Source of the DNA: Hypsibius dujardini
Lineage: Eukaryota > Tardigrada > Eutardigrada > Parachela > Hypsibiidae
DNA: 64,000 nucleotides
Direction: 5' to 3'
Assembly: GCA_001579985.1 (NCBI GenBank)
Contig: LRSR01001232.1
Coordinates: 1-64,000 of the forward strand
The translations under genes and the position numbers were made by a program. Shown piece by piece: positions 25,001 to 38,100 of this stretch. Numbering within the stretch: position 1 is the first letter of the stretch; every line of letters begins with the position of its first letter. The notes below the pieces were generated by a model. It was not told the origin of the DNA, did no database searches, and saw nothing but the letters and a program-made list of their open reading frames with translations.

Positions 25001-27234
25001 TGCACCCGAAAGAAATCGGTTCTCCCGACATAGCTGGTAGCGCTACCGGGTAACTGTAGTTCGAGAGATATTATTAGATGTGTGTGCAGGGCAAGATAGA
25101 CGGACGTTCATTTTACGAGCTCGGATCAGCACTCTTATGCGCGACTCCGCTTACTTACTCAACCAGAGCACTGAGCGCCCTCTCGAAAGACTTACATAAG
25201 AGCCAAAACACTGTATATACTCCTCATTTTCATATGCTTCACTGTTGGCTATCTACCTGTTGTCTATCTATCTGTTTGTATCTCGTGGCTTGAATATTTA
25301 TTGTGTTTTTACCATTCCTACATCGGTCGTGTTCTCCTCGTACGTACTGGCTCATTGATTGAGTTGATTAGGATCAGTCGATCACATCGGGCACTTGGAT
25401 ATGAAAAACCTTACTGAAATAGCCAGTTTCGGCAGTTCCTTGTGAGAAGGTAAGCTGCACCTGCCCGTCTTCGCGAAACCGAATGTCTGGAAAATAAAGA
25501 ATACTAACCATAACATGGTCTAGAACGCTCCACGAGGAAGCCGGATTAACTAGCACAATATAAAACTGGGACCCCGTACGTACCGTTATTTGCTTCATCA
25601 AGGTCGCCTTTACTCAGAGTAAGAATGTCGTTTTGAATGTCACACGTGTGAAGTTGACATCGAAATATGGTATCCTTTAAATCAGGACGCATCTTTTTGT
25701 GATGATAGCACTTGATGAGAATGTCACCTCGCAGGGTGAGTGATGGTCGTAAATTAATCGTCAAAATTCGACGCTCTTCCGCTTCAGACATGGAACTGAA
25801 AATTAGATATCTGATAATGACTCCAGTCAAGGACGAGCAAAGGACAGCGAGAGCAACGGTCAAGCAACAAAGTAAGACTAACTAGACTTCAGAAGTCCAA
25901 ATGGTTTCATTGTTCTGGTAGATTTTGAAGCACGGCCTACAGGCTGCCTTCCCGTCAAAGTTGGCCACTTGAATCAGGCTGATGCTGCTCAAACTCACAG
26001 GATCTGAGTTCAAAACAATTTGCCCCGACAGTAGACCGCTAAAGTATTTGACGTATCTAAACACCGGAAGAGATTTCTGTAAGTTATATTCCTCATTAAC
26101 GAGCCCATTCAGTTCAACGCTTAGCCGCCCACCTGCGTTGAGAGGGCAAGATATGTCGCCTGAGTTCATCATCAAAAAAATGCTTCATGGCATACCGATC
26201 CAGCGCCTGATTTGACCTGAAGAGCATTCAAGAGCGTTATTATCATTCAAGCGGGAAGAGGGAAACAGATCCACTATAAGGAAGCGTGCTTACGTCGCGC
26301 AAATTGACGTATAGTGCATGTAAGAAGCGATCACTAACGCAGCCCGACCCAGCCCACCCTGCAAATTCATTTTGTACGGATTTACTTCGTCTTTACACCT
26401 TAATGAACCATTGGACGAACTTTGCAGTGAATGATTAAAACATTGCGGGGACTAGTATGCATCCAGACATCCGCCTGTTTACATATGGCGCATAAACGTT
26501 CTAGTGCCGGAGCAAATCCTCCCGGCCAACCATAATCCATAACCTGAAATGCAACAGGGATTATGTCAAATGAATAAAAGGTATGCTTTTAGGGAAACAT
26601 AATTACAGTAATATACAGCGTCATTAAGTAAAAGTTCATACAGTCATACAGACAGGCAGACAGGCAGACAGACACACAGACACACAGACACACAGACACA
26701 CAGACACACAGACAGACACACAGACCGGCAGACAGATAAGCATGCAGGCAGGCAGTCAGTCAGGCAGGCAGACAAACTAGTCCAAAACTTCAGACCGCTG
26801 AAAGCATCTGTCTGGCCTTGTGAGAGTAAAGAACCCGAAGGAAGACTTGCATGTGTAGAGTTAAGACGAATGAGGTCGCTCCGTGATTCAGATACGTTGA
26901 GGATTAAGTAATGGTCGGGCCCATAATCTAATTGTATTTGGCGTGAAATTTGTTTGATAGCTGGTCTGTAGACAGATTCTGAGATATTGTCCGGTGCTGA
27001 CAAGACTGCAACAAAACCAGACTATAATATTGCATTGATTGTATACACGTGCATGGTGCATCCTACCGGCATCTCATACTAAACGTTTTTTCAATTCAAT
27101 CGCCCAAATTTTTAACAAAAATACCGATGTTTCAGGATTACTTACGAAGAATGCGTTCAGTGACAAACACTGCTTCCATCTTTAGAGCAGTATCTGGTTG
27201 TGTGGTTGAAACGGCGATGTCAGTGAGAGATCCA
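19063..27234 (-). CDS. tns: tensin (PTEN-like phosphatase, C2, SH2, PTB)
   Basis: Tensins couple integrin tails to actin at focal adhesions. Minus-strand exons read in family order. The phosphatase-like domain has exons 27146-27234 ([11 protein letters not shown]), 26851-27005 ([19 protein letters not shown]), 26421-26543 ([10 protein letters not shown] to LIIHCK), 26294-26358 ([16 protein letters not shown]) and 26133-26216 ([15 protein letters not shown]). The C2 domain (about 26056-25415) has [12 protein letters not shown] and [17 protein letters not shown] long Ser/Pro-rich linker (about 24810-20620) includes YAKVQKK, a tensin motif. The SH2 domain (from 20567) has [13 protein letters not shown] and FLIRDS with its phosphotyrosine-binding Arg. 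The PTB domain (about 19860-19063) has [25 protein letters not shown] and [12 protein letters not shown]. The active-site loop reads HCKGGLGRA, so Cys and Arg are both kept. The true N-terminus lies upstream of 27234 or at the ATG at 27179. Some middle splice sites are unresolved, and the link between C2 and linker exons is inferred. Confidence 0.9.
26640..26772. repeat. ACAG/ACACAG microsatellite in a tensin intron
   Basis: Imperfect (ACAGACACACAG)n and (CAGG)n runs between tensin exons 2 and 3, downstream of the exon ending at 26851. The Cys-Leu-Ser-rich open frame here is a repeat artefact. Confidence 0.93.
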
Positions 27235-27653
27235 CTAAAATGTTGGTGAAATCAGGGTTGAGAAGCCAACGCAGAGTAGGAATGCCAGCACGTCCCCGGC
27301 AGTAATACTCATACTGGATGGATGGCCGATAGGGTACCTGTATTTTGATTGACTGATTAAACGACTGTCTAGAGTCAACATGAAAGCTTGCTTGACACTT
27401 TGATTGCATTGATCCGCAAAGGATCCCACTCAGACTCTCACAATATGTGAATGATATTTGAGTATTAATAATGTACTCACTTTTGCTTTGCGCGAAAAAT
27501 TTTGTGGTTTGATGCTGCCAACAAATATAAGCAAACAAACTCCATCCATTCCTTCATAGCAGTTAGCCCTCAGCAATGGAGCAGTCCAAGTTTAGGCTAA
27601 AATTGTCACTTTCCTTGCCTATGGTTATCCAAAGTGGGTCACCCACACCCAGT

Positions 27654-28043
27654 TCAGTAGCGTGACTGTGTGTGAGGCTTCGGATTTAGAAGAGATGAGT
27701 ACACGTAGACACTTGCTTCGGGATCAAAACGGTACCTTATTTTTCCGCATCCAAGCCAACCAGTTAACCAAAAGTACAACAAAAACAAGTACATTGCAAT
27801 GATATTAAAAAATTCCCCATTCGCACTTGGGAGAAATGGATGAGATTTCTGAGAGAATAATGCCTGTAGCGAGTATGAACAAACTGTCAATAATAATGTC
27901 AACGCAAACCGCAACAGATCCACATCAGCTCCGTGCCTTCCAACAATTTCTATCCTTCCTGACTGAGTAGTCGAAGCCGAACCAACGCCGCACAAGCCCA
28001 GCTCAGGCATGCGCTGCAAAGCAACCATATCAATCAAATTCAA
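27654..28043 (-). CDS. unassigned 129-codon ORF with two hydrophobic segments
   Basis: This frame lies in the gap between the first recognised tensin exon and the MBOAT gene. It has two hydrophobic stretches, LLRFALTLLLTVCSYSLQAL and FFNIIAMYLFLLYFWLTGWL, separated by a short loop, and ends with a polar tail. A second hydrophobic frame lies at 27235-27429 on the same strand. It could be an upstream exon of tensin, a small membrane protein gene or chance; I recognise no family. The rest of 27235-28505 shows nothing further. Confidence 0.2.
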   Translation of the reverse strand: MNLIDMVALQRMPELGLCGVGSASTTQSGRIEIVGRHGADVDLLRFALTLLLTVCSYSLQALFSQKSHPFLPSANGEFFNIIAMYLFLLYFWLTGWLGCGKIRYRFDPEASVYVYSSLLNPKPHTQSRY

Positions 28044-28505
28044 AGGGCTAGGTTATCTGGAATGGTAATGCTATGGTTCTCGCACTATCTTATTCTCATA
28101 ACTGCTCATAGTAAAACCGTCAAACGAAAACCAAAATAAACACGCAACGCAAATTGTCTACAGGCTTGGAAACAGTTTGCATTTGTAAGCACTTGCAATT
28201 ATTTCTGTTGGCCTTGCACTTCCTGACAAAATAATAAAGATAATGTAGAGATGATATGAAGTTGCTGATCAAATACAGAATTACAGATAACTGTATTCAC
28301 AACTTTGTGCCATTCATTTTGGATAAGAAGACCTTTTATGCACAAGCAAAACTGCACAAATGAATGCCGCCGCATAAAGGAAAACACCAATTCACTGAGA
28401 TGCCAAGCTCAAATAACTTAAGCATGATCAAAAGATACTTTTAACTTGAATGGTGCATCGTAACAGGCGAATGAGAGACAGCAGACCGCTTTAGCCGTCG
28501 CAGAT

Positions 28506-31500
28506 TTACGAGACGGAAGAGTCTTTCCTCAAATTCTTTCTATTGTCCACGATACCATCCGACAATGGAGCATCCTTTACGGGCTTCTGTCGCTTCTCAA
28601 CAAACTGCGGTAGGATAATGACCGCAGCTAGCGTCAGAATGTGATACCAGAAGTAAAGAGCCCTTTCAAAAAAGCAGAAGCCATTCAATGAATTGAATGC
28701 CGAATGTCGATTACGGAGCAGACATTGTCAGGCACCGGCGCACAAATTCCATGTACGTACTTGTAAATTGTCCATGAATGGCGAAGCTCTAGCAAGACAA
28801 ATGGAAAAGTCACGTAAGCCAAACACAAGCGCGTCGCGATGAAGGTCATGAAGTCGTACACCAGACGACTAGAGCGGAATTTCTGGAACGAAGGCCGAAG
28901 CACTCGCCGAGCCTATCACACAGACAACGCCATGGTTAGTCATTGAGATACATACGACTGAGTAATATGGATCACAGGCCTTACCCAACGTGCTGCCTCA
29001 GTGAACAACGCTCCCGACAAGAATGTCACATAATAACCAGGATAAAAACCTACAGTAAAACTGGCATTTCACCTACTCCGTTAGTACATGCATATGTAAA
29101 TAGGTCTGGGTAGTGTAGAGTCGATACTTGATTGGTTGATTATTGGCCCTAGTCAACCCCACCCTATGTGTGGGTCGTCTACAAGTAGCAGGTTAAGCAG
29201 TACTGAAATATCTCCATTCCTACCATGCCAGAATGCCGAAAGAGTGTAGGTTGCCAACATCTGAAATATGAAAAGTGGAAAGCGTAAAAGTATTAATAAA
29301 AAAGGCTGTTTGATGTTGCGAGTCACAGCTGATTTCGTACCGGCAAGTACAAGGCTCTGTCGTATGCAACATAGCGTAGCCAACGAGCAGTGCAACTGTT
29401 CCAAGCAATTTGGGCGCCCCGGATATTTGTACTGAACTGCACAAAATCATTAAAAAAATTATGAAATAAGTATAAAATTAATAAATAATAATGTGCATTG
29501 GACTCACTTCGAATTCGATGATGTCGACGTTGCTGACTGAAGGAGAAATGTTTAGAATAACCCGATCAACCAAGGAAGACTTCGTTTCAGTTTCCCTAAA
29601 AACTACGCTTTCATCACGCGAGTACGACTCCTTAGCTTACCTAGATCCCACTTTGCTTTTCCAAGTTCATCATAACCATTGAAACCTAATCCTAAAACGT
29701 AGAATCTGATTACAGTTAAATAAATTCATACAGCAATTGATCGTGGCAGGCAGCACAGCCACAGGTGTATAATTGAAATGTATCACATGGCTCGCCATAG
29801 GAGCCGTATTTTGGTGGCAGTAAACAGCAAGCACTGTCTGGTGGATTTACTCGCGCAACCATCACTCCGAGACTTCTCGCCGCTGGCCGAATCCTGTTAG
29901 TATTTTAATTTAAATCTTGCTCAATTTGCTCCCCCATTATTTCTCATATAGCTTACTTATTCCCGCACCCTAGGTTAATGAAAATAAAAATCTATTCCGG
30001 AATCGAAATTTGGTCACGAATACCTTCTCCAGAGTTTTCATACATATCTCAAGACTCTCAAGTCGGACGGGAATGTTGCTTTGCACAAAATGTGTACAAG
30101 ACAAGAGTTAATTTTGCTCTGTTTTTACCTGCTCCATTTTTCACTTATCTTTCTATTTTCAGCCATTTTGGTTTACATCTGAAGTGCAGCATTGAATGAG
30201 GATTAAAGAAAGGGACCGCTAAAGGGCGAATCGACAAGTTAATTTGTAAGAAAGCTCTTGCAGTGAAAAAGCTGCAGTTGGCTCATTTTTGCCTCTTTTC
30301 TGTTGTCCATTACAATCCAGTGTCCAAAATGAGGAAAATCCGGAGGGATAGATGAATCGTTTATGTCACGGTGATTCCTGATTATATTTTTTTGACAGGC
30401 GGTTCGATTGTCTCTGTACTTACTCTTAGTGTTTAGTACTTTTCTTATTCGATCGTTGGTTTCTTCTGAAAAACGAGTGTCCGGTGTCGAGAAAAATATA
30501 GGTTATTTAAGCGTACTGTCTACTGAGTATTTGCTTATCGCCTTAATTTTAAGGTTAAGTGTTTTATGAAATTGCGGTATTAGTTTCCAATGAGATTCTT
30601 GAAAGTGATAGATCAACTAGTTACTGCACGGCGTGCAACGAATTTGGATTGGAACAAATGCGCCAAGCATTGTTTGCTGTTTTTATCATTCAGGTTATTT
30701 GCCCTACCTTACTTACCCGAGGCATTGGCTACAGCATCTGTCAACAGCCAAGCAACGTAGTACTTTAACCGAATGAAGGTGGTGGCTATCAGGATGTAAA
30801 ACATCAATTGGATGAAGGTAAGCTTTTGGATGTTCGCTTCGTCGGTCAGTAATTCAAGAGGAACTCCAGGAACCAGCGTAACATGTATGTAACACAGGAC
30901 CTGAAGGGAAGTAAGACAGTGATCGATACATTTTAGTAATAACTGCCAAGGACAACTGCCAAAAAATCCACTTACTACGGCGGTGAGTACTTTGCGAATA
31001 ACGGGAATCACTGGCGATGGATGGAACTGCGGCGGAGGAAGAACAATGTCCGGTTGATCTGACCCTGCACTCTTGGCGTCGTCGTTCTTCTTGTACGTGC
31101 TCGGGTTCACACAGCGACCCTCAATAAAGTCCTGCAAAACATACGTGCAAAGTGCAAGGCTGATTACTAGTAGTATATCACATTCACCAATGTGAGAAAT
31201 GATGAGATGATGGCAGAAAAGAGAAAACCGTAAATCAAAATTTAAGCACCATATATTCGTCGAAGAAGCAGAATGGACCGCAGAGCAAGGATTGGAAGCA
31301 GAAGACGTACGAACAAAAAACCCAGTAGTCAGGAACCTTACTGCAAAATAAATCCATCATTAGATAGAGAGCCAGGGAGAGATGAATGAACCGTAAATTG
31401 AGGAAAAATGCCAGAGTACAAGGACAAACAGGCTCGCTTCTCAGCCAGTCAGTTTAATCAAACCGAACGAGTCTAATATATAATAATAGAATATACTTAC

Positions 31501-32646
31501 CGGATAACATGAATGGGTTGGTCCGAGACTTTGGCCAATCTTGCTTCTGATTTGGCACCGTCATGTACAGCGAACGAGAACGCCGTAATTTTTTGTACTA
31601 TTACCATCATGGGCCTGTTAAGAAGAATCCTGTTTTAACGAAGAGGCACAATGTTACACAAACAACAAACTTAAGAGAAATTAGGAATGAAATGATGCCA
31701 AAACGCATGCTTGAGCAGCCAGCCAATAAGCCCGTACGCAACTATTTAAGTACGATACACTTTCTTAGGGAAGCTGCGCAATCATTGTTGTCCTATCCAC
31801 ATAAATGCAATTCTACCAAGCATGATAACTAATAAGAGAATGGGGATTGAATTGAAACAAAAGCAAATGATGCACCACTGCCCAGCGCCAGTAGAGGACA
31901 AGTGAAACGTAAGAAAAAACTGCAGAATTATTCTATTGCTTTGCTTACATTGTAATATCCAATGTGTAACCGCCATAGTCACTCAGCATCCGGTAGATGT
32001 GGAGATAGGACACTGTAGAGGACAATACTTTTTTCTACATAATATCGTACGTCAAAGTAAGAAGAAGATAAAATAGTTCACTCCTACACCTCCAGGCTCC
32101 AGTCTAAATCAAAAGAAGAACTTACGATAGCCGATGGCAACAACAAAGACGATGAGATGCGAGTACTTAGGATCGGCGTAGCGGGAGATACAATAGCAGA
32201 TGGTAGTCACAAGCCACAGATACAAGGAACGCCTAAACGGGAACGGCACACACAAGTTTGGCATTTGGCCTTCGCACACTTACTACAGTAGTATTAGTAC
32301 TAGTAGTGACTAACAGTCCGAATGAAAAGATTGCCATAAATACGCCAGTCAAGCCACAAGCCAGCAGGCGGTAAGCGTAGTTTTTGCGATTCTCAGCCGG
32401 TAGAAAGATGCGGATACAGCTGCCAGAGATGATACCAACCATTTCACATACGAGGAAGTTGATCTGATCAAAAGGAAACATCTTTAAACTGACATGAGAA
32501 TGAATAAATAATACGTAATAAAGTACTTGGTCTATCTCTATCCCCCAAGCCTCGGCAAAAGGACGAAAGATAGTACTTCCGTGAAGGAATATTGAAGGGG
32601 TCTCACGTCCTCCAAACACTGACCGGTACTTGTAGGACTGTGGCAT
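28506..32646 (-). CDS. mboat2: MBOAT1/2-type lysophospholipid acyltransferase
   Basis: Membrane-bound O-acyltransferases of this group re-acylate lysophospholipids at the ER (Lands cycle). The product matches MBOAT1/2 from end to end. Exons include 32527-32646 (start MPQSYKYRS, ending EIDQ), 32284-32463 (INFLVCEMVGII), 32126-32232 (SRYADPKYSHLIVFVVAIGY), about 31950-32010 (DYGGYTLDIT), 31500-31630 (QKITAFSFAVHDG), about 31240-31340 (SLLCGPFCFFDEY), 30980-31137 (DFIEGRCVNPS), 30722-30903 (RLKYYVAWLLTDAVANASG), then FNGYDELGKAKWDL near 29680. The two catalytic residues are present: Asn in IAWNSCTARWLRYVAYDR (about 29400) and His in LSAFWHGFYPGYYVTF (about 29230-29050). A last helix is encoded from about 28672 and the basic tail ends KDSSVS. 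The start ATG at 32646 directly follows a possible acceptor (TTGCAG), so an upstream exon is possible. Confidence 0.9.
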
Positions 32647-35116
32647 AGCCTGCAACGATCAACAGAAAGCACCGATATCAAACTGCTACACACTAGACAA
32701 GAAACAACAACATGTACGAATTTGTTTGTGAATAATTGCAAGTGTAACGATCAATAACAGTTAATTAATCCGCCCAAACACATAAGGTAAACAATGCGAC
32801 CTAATCAATCAGGACCGGATCGAATAATATAGGAACGTGGAAGAATATGAATGGTCAGAAATAAATAGGAATGGCATGACTAAACTAAACTGAATATTAA
32901 AACAAATAATTAGTCACCAATTTTTTGGTTTTAACTTGTTAGTTTCTGGAAAAAAATTACAAGAAAAGTTTTACTTCCTAAAGTCTTAACTGGGGAAAAT
33001 AAAAAAACACAGTCAGCAAAATCATTATTCCCAAAAAATAGTGAGTAAAAGCAAACTAAAGGAATTAGAACTTTACCAGAGAGAGACTAAACTAAACTAA
33101 AACGCATTAGCTAGAAAGTTTTAGTTTAAGTACTAAAAATGCAATTATTCGAGTAGTTTTAGTTTTTGCCATCCCCAGACGGAAGGAAAGACATTCTGTC
33201 TGTTGAGTACAATGTACAATATGCTCATACTACACTACATTACGAGTATGTCTTCCTTCTCCCCAAGTATAAGGTTATCCAATTACAATTCCAAGGGTTC
33301 TCGACAAATATTAACATCCATGATTTAGCCAATCGTCACAAACCGGTTACGTACTGTACCGGTATTGTAGTACAAAAGTACAGTAATGGCTAAAGCCGAC
33401 TTACACCAGACATTTTTGGCCAGATGTTCTCCTTCCTCCAATGAAACCTCCTCAATTGAACAGACGACACAAACGAAACAATCAATGCCTTCCACTTATC
33501 CTGAGTGTTGGGAATGGAGGTCACAAATAACCTGCAACATAATAATAATACATACTGCTGAGTGGGTAGTGAAACCCAAACGACAACGGCCAAATGCAAC
33601 ATGATAAAGTAGCATCACCATTTCAAAAATACTCCTTATCGATCAATGAATGGCGTAGAAAGAAAGGAGCATAAAATCAGCAACAACGAAAGATCGGGTA
33701 TTACTGCAGTGAACTGTGCGTAGCTGATTTGTGATTCCAATTCCCTCAAAAAATTCTAAGCCAATAATACTCGGTATTCGGTAATAATAATAATAATGAT
33801 TGTGTAAAAAAATGGCAAAAAAACAGAGCCAAAGTCAATGGGAATTACCGTACAGTACTGAGTAATAATTAGTATCTCAAACCCTAGTAGACTGTCCTCT
33901 TTGACTGTGGATGAGAGAATCAGGGGAGGAGAGGTAACCCAATCGGCACACCATGCGCAACCGAGACACAGCTGCACGACACAGTGTACCGTACTGGTTT
34001 AGCCTTGGCGGCTCGCCACGGAATACTTGCTGATCACGCGCTTGAGTTTTCACAAGAAGTCACACACACGCCACACGATTTACAGTACTCCTTGGTTTTG
34101 AATTGTATCTCATCTTCCTACCTTCTTCCGATCTGCCAGTTTTTTATTGGGGGCTATCTGGACTTTTAGTTGCTACCACACCGCCGCTAAGAGACACGGT
34201 GGAGAAGGATTTTCTAGCGCTTGAAGAAGCCGCTTCTCTGTTTTATTGCCTCCAGACCGAAGCATTTGTTTGATATTGTCGTCATCACTCACTGCCAGTG
34301 CTTGCCTCACCCTTCACCCATATTACTTCACTTTTCTGTACATGTGTATTAAGAGCAAAGTTAGCGATAATTTCTCTAACGGAACGGGATAGTGTAAGTT
34401 GAGTATGGGAGAAGGAGAGTCTTATCCCCTTGTCTTGGAAGATGTGGCAGAGACAGCGAATGCCACCGATAGACAAACACTCAGACAGACACTCACTACG
34501 ATTATTACGTAACAACTTTCCCTTGACCTTCAACGTCTCGTTACTATTTACCGCATATTATATCTTTCAGGTTGCCCCATCTTTTTCCCGCAGTTGTGGA
34601 AAGAAAAGCGGGCTCTCCCGATTTTAAGACGGGTAAGAAACCTTCCAGCCTCTTGCCTCTAACGGGCCACCTAATAGGTGCAACTGACAATAGATTGATT
34701 GCTTGAAATAAAGGATTGATTTACTTACAATTGCACTATGGTACAGAACGGACTGCCAGTGCCTTCTGTTCTGTGACTACACTACATTAACGTTTTTGTG
34801 AGTTGGTTCTTGATATTTGAAATTGATTGAATGGGCTGGGTGATTACAGGCATCTGTCTGGCTTCTATTCTCCTATCTGATTCGTCGATGACGTTTCGGA
34901 AGGTAGACGTGATTACTTGTACTGTGAATGGATTGAGTGATTGACGGATTGACGCATCATGCAGTTAGTTTTGAAAAACTGACAATTATAAGCTCCGCCG
35001 ACATGTGTCCTTACATCTGCCCTTGATTAATTTCCTCATGCAGATTCACCAGAACATGTTGATTAAACCAAATCTTCAACGTCCCCATCTAAGCAAGTGA
35101 AAGTGATCAAGAGAAA
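32647..35116. other. intergenic region, divergent MBOAT and pumilio promoters
   Basis: The 5' ends of two divergent genes face each other here. The stretch 32880-33160 is AT-rich, with repeated ACTAAACTAAAC and its complement GTTTAGTTT-like runs, perhaps a degraded small repeat. Open frames are short (up to about 82 codons) and unrecognised. Confidence 0.5.
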
Positions 35117-38100
35117 ATGCCCGGTAAAGGAGGCTGGGGAGGCCCAGTGGACACTTGTCGAGTCCGCGGAAGCACGGCCAATTCGCCGTCGACCATCAGC
35201 ACCAGCGGAGGAAGTACCCAAGGTGATGCCTCACAGCAGCATCCCCAGCACCCTTTTCCTTCTGGTGGTCGTCAACGTAGACTCAGCAGTGATGACTCTG
35301 GCATCCGCTACTATCCTATGGACCATGCCGACCTCCACCAGCAACATCTCATTAGTCAACGGGGATGGAAGGACGACAGCAATCAGGTATGCCTTTCCTT
35401 TTCGCTAGGAGAATGCAATAGATAGTTACTTTGATATATGGAGCGTTCTGTTTTCTGACTGTCCGTTCGGTACGGAAGCTGGTCGGCGCAATTTTGGCCT
35501 ATGCTCTCAGCTCAGTCACCCTCACGTGCCCCTCTACGTGTGCATGGTCGTCGGTCAACGAACAGACGATTCTCTCTTTCTTTACACTACCGCGTCTGTG
35601 CATGCAATCGATTGCCTCACCGCAACCATTCTTCGCCGCAGCACATGCTCATACTATTGTAGCACTATACCGGTAGGTATGCGAGTTGGGCCATTTGTTT
35701 GGCTGCAGCATCTGCAGGGTTCCGCAAACCAATTAAGGGCCTCGTGTTTTTTTCGGTACGACGTAGAGGCCGTTAACCAGGCCGCTTTTAGAAATCGTAT
35801 CTTAACCAGGCCGGCAGGCCAACAGGTAGCGCATAAGTCGTTTTTGCGAAGTCAACCAAGGGAGATGGAACCGAAGTGGCGCCTCTACCGGACTACTTGA
35901 ACACTTCTCCATTGAGATTCCTCTCTTCCTTTTTTGGGACTCAAATTCGAACCGTGAGGCTTAGGAACAAACTAAAATGGGTCAGAGAATTTTTCTGAAT
36001 GTTTTCAAGCCATCTGTTATGGCATGGCAACACTGCAGCGCCGGGAAATCAACATTGAAAAAACCGGCCTGATTAAGTTACGATTTCTAAAAGCGGCCTG
36101 GTTAACGGCCTTTACCTCGTACCGTTGGAGGATTGACGGAGTTAGTTTGCTTGGACCTTGCCTCGGGGTGACGTTGAGTGAGATATATTAGTACTGTCTG
36201 TGTATTATACAAGAGAGTCGCAGGTACTTGCTTATTGCTTGTGTTTGTCATCATAATTGCGCATGTGTCTGGGAAAGTATAAGAAGGCGAAATTGAGTTC
36301 CGGCAGATGGCGACGTGTGATATGTAAGAGCTCGTCCGATGGCTGAGCTGCCTTCAATGTCATTTTGATTGTGTGTTAGCGTCTTATCTCTGCTTGACAG
36401 CCCAGGCTCGATTCATCAGCAGTGACGCCAAATTCTTTAAAATACCGTATCATGGAAAGAGAGAAAGAAAGGTTATTTGTCTGTGGTCCGTGCAAGAGAC
36501 GCAACATGCTTGCTTATTGTGGCCGGAAGTTACAAGCAGTATGCCGGGCTGAGGAGACACTAAGCGCCACAAGGGATGCAAATAGGCAAAGAAAGAAAAG
36601 AGTGAAACGTGTTCGTTGCTAGTCTCGCGTTCTTCTTGTTCGCATTAACTTTTAGGCGTTAGATAAAAGGCGCTTTACGATTCGGAACTGCCGGAAGAGG
36701 TGTTCAGGCGGGCTGTTTCTTGTAAGAGTCGGTTTTGAAATAGTTAGCAAGCCTTAATTCATTGCTTCTGCAGAATTATTACTGCTTCATAGATGCGAGT
36801 CAACTTGAGGGATGTGTGGATCGAGACCCAGTTGTGGTTGACCAATCCAGCTGAACTGCTACACTTGCAGAGTCAATATTTGTCCGTTTGCGAGTCAGCT
36901 GTGTTGGGTTATTCAGTGCAGACATTTCTTCCTAGCCTCGGAAGCTAGTGTAAGGGAGAGCGGCGCTGCTTGGAGAGCCTATTTGTTTGAGAACGCACGC
37001 GTGATGATGTGATATGTGAAGTGTCTCCTCTCATTTTATATTATGTTCGTTTTTTTACGCCGCGACACCTATACAGCCACTTGCCGTCACCTCATCTACC
37101 TACAACCAAGCAGCTGACTAACTCAAAGGATTGTCAGCACGAGCAAGTGTCTGTTGGACAGATTGCTCAATCTTAGTTCTTTCTGTTTCGTCGTTGTAAT
37201 TCGCCCAGTTGATTGCTGCTAATTGCCTTAACGGCGGAACTTACTCTAATGGATTGGCCTCTTAGTGCGTCAAAAGAGGTTTGCTGTCTGGAAGACCTTC
37301 CAGATTCTTGTCCAGATGGGAATTTCGAGCCGATTGATCGTTCAGCTTCAGATTTGGTCTGGCCTTATCCACTACTTAAATATGATGGTTTAGCAGAAGG
37401 GATCTCTTTATATTCATCGTGTGGAGGAAGCAGCTTCGATGAAAGCTCAGAAACCACTGTTACCGACAATTGGACCTCTGGCTGTTTTTGGCGTTTACCC
37501 CAGTCGCCAACCGGGCGCTCCCGATTGTTCCCGTGCTCAGCCTCGTTCGATGACGGGGAGATGTCAGGTGAAGACGGTCAATTGGGTGGCGATTCAAATA
37601 ACGCTAGCAGTTTTAGTCATATGGCGGATAACCTTTCTTCATCTGGGCATTTTTTGGATTGTGGTCGTGAAGATAGAGCCTTCTCCTTTTCTGCCAGTTG
37701 CAGCAGCCCCTCGAGCGAGTGCAGCAGCGGTCTCGGAAGTACTTGCACGAATCGTAGCAGCCCCTTGCATTCTGCTTCTTTGGCGTTCGAGGTGCGTTGT
37801 GCATGCTGCCCACCTAACAAATCATTACATGGACTGACTTTTCCTTGTGAAACCAGTGCTGTTTTTTTCATAGGCGACTACCTTAAATCGTTGTCCCTGC
37901 CTTTAGTGTGTTGTAATTGTACTAGTGATAGATGATTCATTTTTGCAGGTTCTGAATTATTCAGCTGCAAGGCGCTTATGGGATGGACGGAGTCCGCCAC
38001 CTCCCTTCAGTCCGGACGACCGTCAGAACGCCTCTAAGAACGCCTTTAATTCGCCTTGGCGCAATGAAAAATCAGTGTGGGGATCCGCCACTGGACCTCA

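Noticed and set aside
26644-26772. Cys-Leu-rich tail of a minus-strand ORF
   Set aside because: It is the ACAG microsatellite in a tensin intron. The tensin exon ends at 26851 before it.
37613-37871. Minus-strand ORFs opposite the alternative pumilio exon
   Set aside because: They lack family matches and splice context. The plus frame has a phase-matched donor.
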